From contig JAQVEY010000069.1 in NCBI GenBank assembly GCA_028697515.1, positions 1 to 9,132 on the forward strand: 9,132 bases of DNA. The letters are read 5' to 3'. Positions within the stretch are counted from its first letter, which is position 1. The number at the start of each line of letters is the position of its first letter. Made by a program: the position numbers and the translations under genes. Under the pieces are notes generated by a model. It did not search any database. It worked only from the letters and a program-made list of their open reading frames with translations, and was not told where the DNA came from. This document shows, piece by piece, positions 6,359 through 9,132 of this stretch. The DNA is from Bacteroidales bacterium. Lineage in GTDB: Bacteria > Bacteroidota > Bacteroidia > Bacteroidales > ML635J-15.

Positions 6359-7120
6359 ATGGAATTCTCAATATTTACAATTGTTCTACTATGTCTCGCG
6401 TTTTTCATTGCAGGATTTATTGACAGCATTGCCGGGGGAGGTGGGTTAATTACCTTACCATCCTTGCTTTTTGCGGGTGTCCCGCCGCAATTTGCCTTAG
6501 GGACAAACAAACTTGCAAGTACTTTTGGTACAGGAACTGCCGTATTCAACTTTGTCAGGAGTAAAAAAGTAAATTGGAAAGTTGTTGGTTTTGGTATTGC
6601 TTTTTCTCTAATAGGTTCTTTTATTGGGTCAAAAACAGTTCTGGTTTTAAGTCAGGAAATTGTGGGCAAAGTAATTATTTTTATGCTTCCACTAGGAGTA
6701 ATAGCAACGCTAATTCCACGTAAAGGGATAGTCTCGGGGGTAGAACTTACAAAGAAAGATTTCTATTTCACAATTCCGATGATTTGCCTAATAATAGGTT
6801 TTTATGATGGTTTTTTTGGTCCTGGAACAGGCTCTTTTCTCACTCTTGCTTTTTTCTTCTTTACCAAAATGAAGCTTATTGATGCAACTGCAAATGCTAA
6901 GGTTTTTAATCTTATGTCGAATGTTGGTAGCTTGACTGCCTTTATAATAGGGGGCAAGGTGTTTTTTCTCCTGGCTTTGCCCATTGCTCTTGCAAATATG
7001 GCAGGCAATTTCCTTGGCAGTCGTCTTGCTATAAAACGTGGCGAAGGTGTTATAAAGTTCTTCCTTATTTTTGCTTTTATTATGTTGCTCGGAAGTTTAA
7101 TTTGGAAGTATTATTTTTAG
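6359..7120 (+). CDS. TauE/SafE family membrane permease (YfcA-type, UPF0721)
   Basis: 253 residues and about eight membrane helices in two homologous halves, the normal size for this family. The first half carries AGFIDSIAGGGGLITLPSLL (18-37) and GTNKLASTFGTGTA (48-61). The second carries the matching GFYDGFFGPGTGSFL (147-161) and NAKVFNLMSNVGSL (179-192). These paired motifs closely follow E. coli YfcA. Family members with known roles export organosulfur or sulfite-like anions such as sulfite or sulfoacetate, but YfcA-type proteins have no settled substrate, so none is assigned. The ATG at 6359 is chosen because the in-frame ATG at 6344 is closed by the TAG immediately before it. It follows the zinc-ribbon gene by 25 bases. 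No sulfur-metabolism gene lies nearby. Its stop is only 5 bases from the stop of the convergent CotH gene. Confidence 0.93.
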   Translation: MEFSIFTIVLLCLAFFIAGFIDSIAGGGGLITLPSLLFAGVPPQFALGTNKLASTFGTGTAVFNFVRSKKVNWKVVGFGIAFSLIGSFIGSKTVLVLSQEIVGKVIIFMLPLGVIATLIPRKGIVSGVELTKKDFYFTIPMICLIIGFYDGFFGPGTGSFLTLAFFFFTKMKLIDATANAKVFNLMSNVGSLTAFIIGGKVFFLLALPIALANMAGNFLGSRLAIKRGEGVIKFFLIFAFIMLLGSLIWKYYF

Positions 7121-7137
7121 AAAAATCACATTTTTTT
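7113..7137. terminator. Possible weak bidirectional A/T hairpin between convergent genes
   Basis: AAAAAT (7121-7126), CAC, ATTTTT (7130-7135) forms a 6-bp stem with T runs on both strands, and ATTTTT (7113-7118) can pair with the same AAAAAT across an AG loop. It overlaps the ends of both genes. The stem is entirely A:T, so the termination strength is doubtful; position is the main argument. Confidence 0.2.
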
Positions 7138-8715
7138 AACAACTCTATCTATTTCTACAGCAGTTCCATCAACTTCTAATATTAGAAAATACAACTGATC
7201 AGGAATAAGGCTATTGTTAATAAAGCTATTCCAGATAATCATGTTTTTACCTTCAGGATATCGGCTGTTTTCCACAATATAGCCCATAAATTTTCCATTT
7301 GAATCGATCAATTGTAAACTAACTTGGGATTCTTTTTCTAGATTAAAGACATAAGTGAGGAAATAATCAAAGGGGTTTGGAAATATTCCTACCTCATAAT
7401 CAGTTTGACCAAAACTTATTTTATAAAAGGGCATATTTAAATCTATCCAGTTCATCCTATTAATAATCCATGATTTCAAAAACCAAATTTCTGTTTCATA
7501 TGTATTGCCTACGTAAAAATTTGGCCAGGCACGTCTGCCGAGAGCATCCCAGTAATTATAATTTCTCTCTTGAGCGTTAACTAATTTCATGCTTAAAGAG
7601 TCGATTAGCGATAAAACATTTTCGTTACTCAAAACACTTTGTCTTAAACTATTCCATCTCTCAGACAATATCTCACAAAAAATGGAGTCTTTCATAAATC
7701 TACTCGACCAGATTCTTCTTTCTGCTATAAAATCTTCAGTCTGGTATCCGTTTGAAAGATGAGAATTCCCAAATGCAATGTTAAAATCCCAAACAGGACC
7801 AAATTTTATTTTGCCTCCAAGGCTGTCACAATCCTTGTAAAAGAAAGTGCTTAAATTGTAGGCATCAATGTTTTTTGCTAATTCATTAAGGATAATAAAA
7901 TCTGCTAGTGATTCCAGATCAACATATTGTCTGTACCCATCTATTGAATCACAGAATCCCTCGCTCATCAGTATCTGTTCGAAACTGTTAAGATAGCCTT
8001 TAATATAGTTTAATTGATTTTGGCTGATCTCTTTGCAATCAGGATAAATAACTCTTAGGTATGTCTGTGTTTCACTTGTGTACCAACCATTGCAATCAGA
8101 AACAGAATGCCTGTCAAGAACTACTAAATAAGAACTGTTGCTTTCGCTTGAATTTTCCGCATTTTCAATATTAACACGATTTTTATCAATCTTAATTTTC
8201 TCAATCAAGACATATACCCCCTGATATTGACCATTTAACACCAACTCACAAAAGGCTGTTCGAGGGGAATAATGTCCCATCTGTTCATAAAGTCGATAGG
8301 CAAATACATTTCGAATCAATGTTTTATCAGCATAAGGTCCATACAAAATCCAGTCGTTTTCCTGTGGCATGTCAAGAAGCGAAACATTGTTGTTTGAGCC
8401 ATCGTTTTTAATCGTTTCAATTCTGTATTGCTTTTTGGGATAAATCTGAGAAGTTGAACCTCTAATTTCGATTCTAATTTTTCCATTATAACCTGTATAT
8501 GGTCCCCCAATACTATTTATATTACCAGACTCTGAATCTGAGATTCTCATAAATGCTTCAATTGACGGATTGTCTAATATGTCTTTTCCATAAGTGTCAA
8601 TCAAAATTATTGGCAGATCAGACTCAATAAAAGCCTTTTGAGAACTTAAATTGGTGAAGTAAAGAACCGAAGCAAAAACACAAAAGAATTTTATTAAAAG
8701 AATTCTACGAATCAT
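7126..8715 (-). CDS. CotH kinase family protein, secreted, with T9SS type A sorting domain
   Basis: 529 residues. Residues 1-26 are a signal peptide (MIRRILLIKFFCVF... to SSQ). The CotH domain runs from about 35 to 425: GKIRIEIRGSTSQ and PKKQYRIE (78-100), DWILYGPYADKTLIRNVFAY (121-140), GVYVLIEKIK (166-175), NIDAYNLSTFFYKD (282-295) and GKIKFGPVWDFNIAFGN (301-317). CotH proteins are atypical protein kinases, first known from phosphorylating Bacillus spore-coat proteins. In this sequence K93/K95, D284, D310 and nearby residues are candidates for nucleotide and metal binding, though exact alignment is not possible here. From about 443 (GIFPNPFDYFLTYVFN) to the end is the beta-sandwich of the Por/T9SS C-terminal sorting domain (GIFPNP start, a D-S-N-G-K turn, and 'lYFLILEVDG...VVKK' end). 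The protein should therefore be carried across the outer membrane and attached outside or released. Secreted CotH-like proteins of Bacteroidota have no known substrate. It is divergent from the radical SAM gene. Confidence 0.93.
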   Translation of the reverse strand: MIRRILLIKFFCVFASVLYFTNLSSQKAFIESDLPIILIDTYGKDILDNPSIEAFMRISDSESGNINSIGGPYTGYNGKIRIEIRGSTSQIYPKKQYRIETIKNDGSNNNVSLLDMPQENDWILYGPYADKTLIRNVFAYRLYEQMGHYSPRTAFCELVLNGQYQGVYVLIEKIKIDKNRVNIENAENSSESNSSYLVVLDRHSVSDCNGWYTSETQTYLRVIYPDCKEISQNQLNYIKGYLNSFEQILMSEGFCDSIDGYRQYVDLESLADFIILNELAKNIDAYNLSTFFYKDCDSLGGKIKFGPVWDFNIAFGNSHLSNGYQTEDFIAERRIWSSRFMKDSIFCEILSERWNSLRQSVLSNENVLSLIDSLSMKLVNAQERNYNYWDALGRRAWPNFYVGNTYETEIWFLKSWIINRMNWIDLNMPFYKISFGQTDYEVGIFPNPFDYFLTYVFNLEKESQVSLQLIDSNGKFMGYIVENSRYPEGKNMIIWNSFINNSLIPDQLYFLILEVDGTAVEIDRVVKKM

Positions 8716-8731
8716 ATTTTTTAAACTTACT

Positions 8732-8739
8732 CAAAGATA
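8732..8739 (-). promoter_or_regulatory. -7 box of the CotH-family gene
   Basis: On the minus strand TATCTTTG is an exact TAnnTTTG match, 16 bases before the ATG at 8715. Transcription would begin close to 8725 with a very short leader. No TTTG stands at the expected distance (around 8759-8762 reads ATAA), so the -33 element is missing or weak. Confidence 0.42.
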
Positions 8740-8783
8740 AATAATTTAAAATTGCATTTTATAGCACCGTAATATAGTTTTTA

Positions 8784-8791
8784 TTATTTTG
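8784..8791 (+). promoter_or_regulatory. Candidate -7 box of the radical SAM gene
   Basis: TTATTTTG at 8784-8791, followed by CA, differs from TAnnTTTG by one base and lies 17 bases before the ATG at 8809. No TTTG is found about 19 bases upstream. With the opposing box at 8732-8739 it would make a compact divergent promoter region in the 93-base gap, which otherwise shows no feature. Confidence 0.27.
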
Positions 8792-8808
8792 CATCTGAAT
8801 ATTTGGTA

Positions 8809-9132
8809 ATGATACTTTATAAGAATTTAACAAAACTTAAAATTCTGAACTACATCAGACTTTTAAAAGTTTCCGGAGAATTGAAAAGAAATTCGGAACT
8901 TATTGATAATGTTACATTGCCCCCACCATCATTTCTATCATTCGAGCCAACGAATTATTGTAACTTAAAATGTCCTGCCTGTCCTTCAGGATCTGGCGTC
9001 TTAACAAGAGCAAAGGGATTTGCCGATATTGAGCTTTTTAAAAAACTTATTGATGAAAATAAAAAATATCTCATAAATATATTGCTTCATTTTCAGGGAG
9101 AGCCTCTGCTTCATAAACAGATTGGAGAAATG
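8809..9132 (+). CDS. Radical SAM protein, N-terminal part (probably SPASM-type; 3' end beyond the window)
   Basis: 108 codons from the ATG at 8809 are open to the window edge. The radical SAM cluster motif CxxxCxxC is complete: EPTNYCNLKCPACPSGSG with C51, C55 and C58 binding the 4Fe-4S cluster that cleaves S-adenosylmethionine. HFQGEPLLH (94-102) is the downstream GEP motif that contacts the SAM methionine moiety. The EPTxxCNLxCPxCPSG context, a Lys-rich N-terminal extension of about 45 residues, and LTRxxGF after the cysteines are typical of Bacteroidota radical SAM proteins that carry a C-terminal SPASM domain with extra Fe-S clusters, many acting on peptides or other secondary targets. 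The SPASM part is not visible, so the substrate is unknown. It is divergent from the CotH gene; whether they share regulation is open. Confidence 0.9.
   Translation, partial: MILYKNLTKLKILNYIRLLKVSGELKRNSELIDNVTLPPPSFLSFEPTNYCNLKCPACPSGSGVLTRAKGFADIELFKKLIDENKKYLINILLHFQGEPLLHKQIGEM

Noticed and set aside
1..9132. CRISPR arrays, transposons, tRNA or rRNA genes, defence islands
   Set aside because: No regularly spaced repeats, transposase motifs, tRNA-like structures or known defence domains were recognised on either strand.

Overview
The window looks like ordinary chromosome of a Bacteroidota (Bacteroidales-like) bacterium. Evidence: strongly AT-rich DNA; starts without clear Shine-Dalgarno sequences; promoter-like boxes of the TTTG / TAnnTTTG type; an outer-membrane receptor of the OMP_b-brl_3 kind; a CotH-type protein ending in a type IX secretion (Por) sorting domain; and the Bacteroidota form of an RHS-repeat core. 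No RNA gene, insertion sequence, CRISPR array or phage module was seen.

Layout. (1) 1-450, minus strand: the conserved end of an RHS/YD-repeat core protein, cut by the window edge. Its reading frame continues upstream into a recognisable RHS motif after one stop codon (460-462), so this is probably a decayed or orphan RHS piece. (2) 451-647: a short divergent intergenic stretch with inverted repeats and an A/T hairpin. (3) 648-4027, plus strand: an outer-membrane receptor-like barrel followed 8 bases later by a lipoprotein that looks like a jelly-roll (glycan-lyase or lectin-like) protein; no SusD is present. (4) 4124-5250: a Gln/Pro-rich two-helix membrane protein and a small outer-membrane barrel protein whose start codon is unclear. 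(5) 5317-5973: a secreted cyclophilin-type prolyl isomerase behind the best promoter in the window. (6) 6034-7120: a small two-helix membrane protein with a C-terminal zinc ribbon, then a TauE/SafE (YfcA-type) permease. (7) 7126-8715, minus strand: a CotH kinase-family protein with a signal peptide and T9SS sorting tail, ending 5 bases from the permease. (8) 8809-9132, plus strand, divergent from CotH: the N-terminus of a radical SAM protein, probably with a SPASM domain beyond the edge.

Most products act at the cell envelope: outer membrane (receptor, lipoprotein, small barrel), periplasm (cyclophilin), inner membrane (Gln/Pro protein, zinc-ribbon protein, permease) and cell surface or exterior (CotH protein, RHS). 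I see no single pathway uniting them and no convincing undescribed system. The points most worth following are the broken RHS motif, the receptor/lipoprotein pair, the missing start codon of the small barrel gene, and the zinc-ribbon/permease pair.
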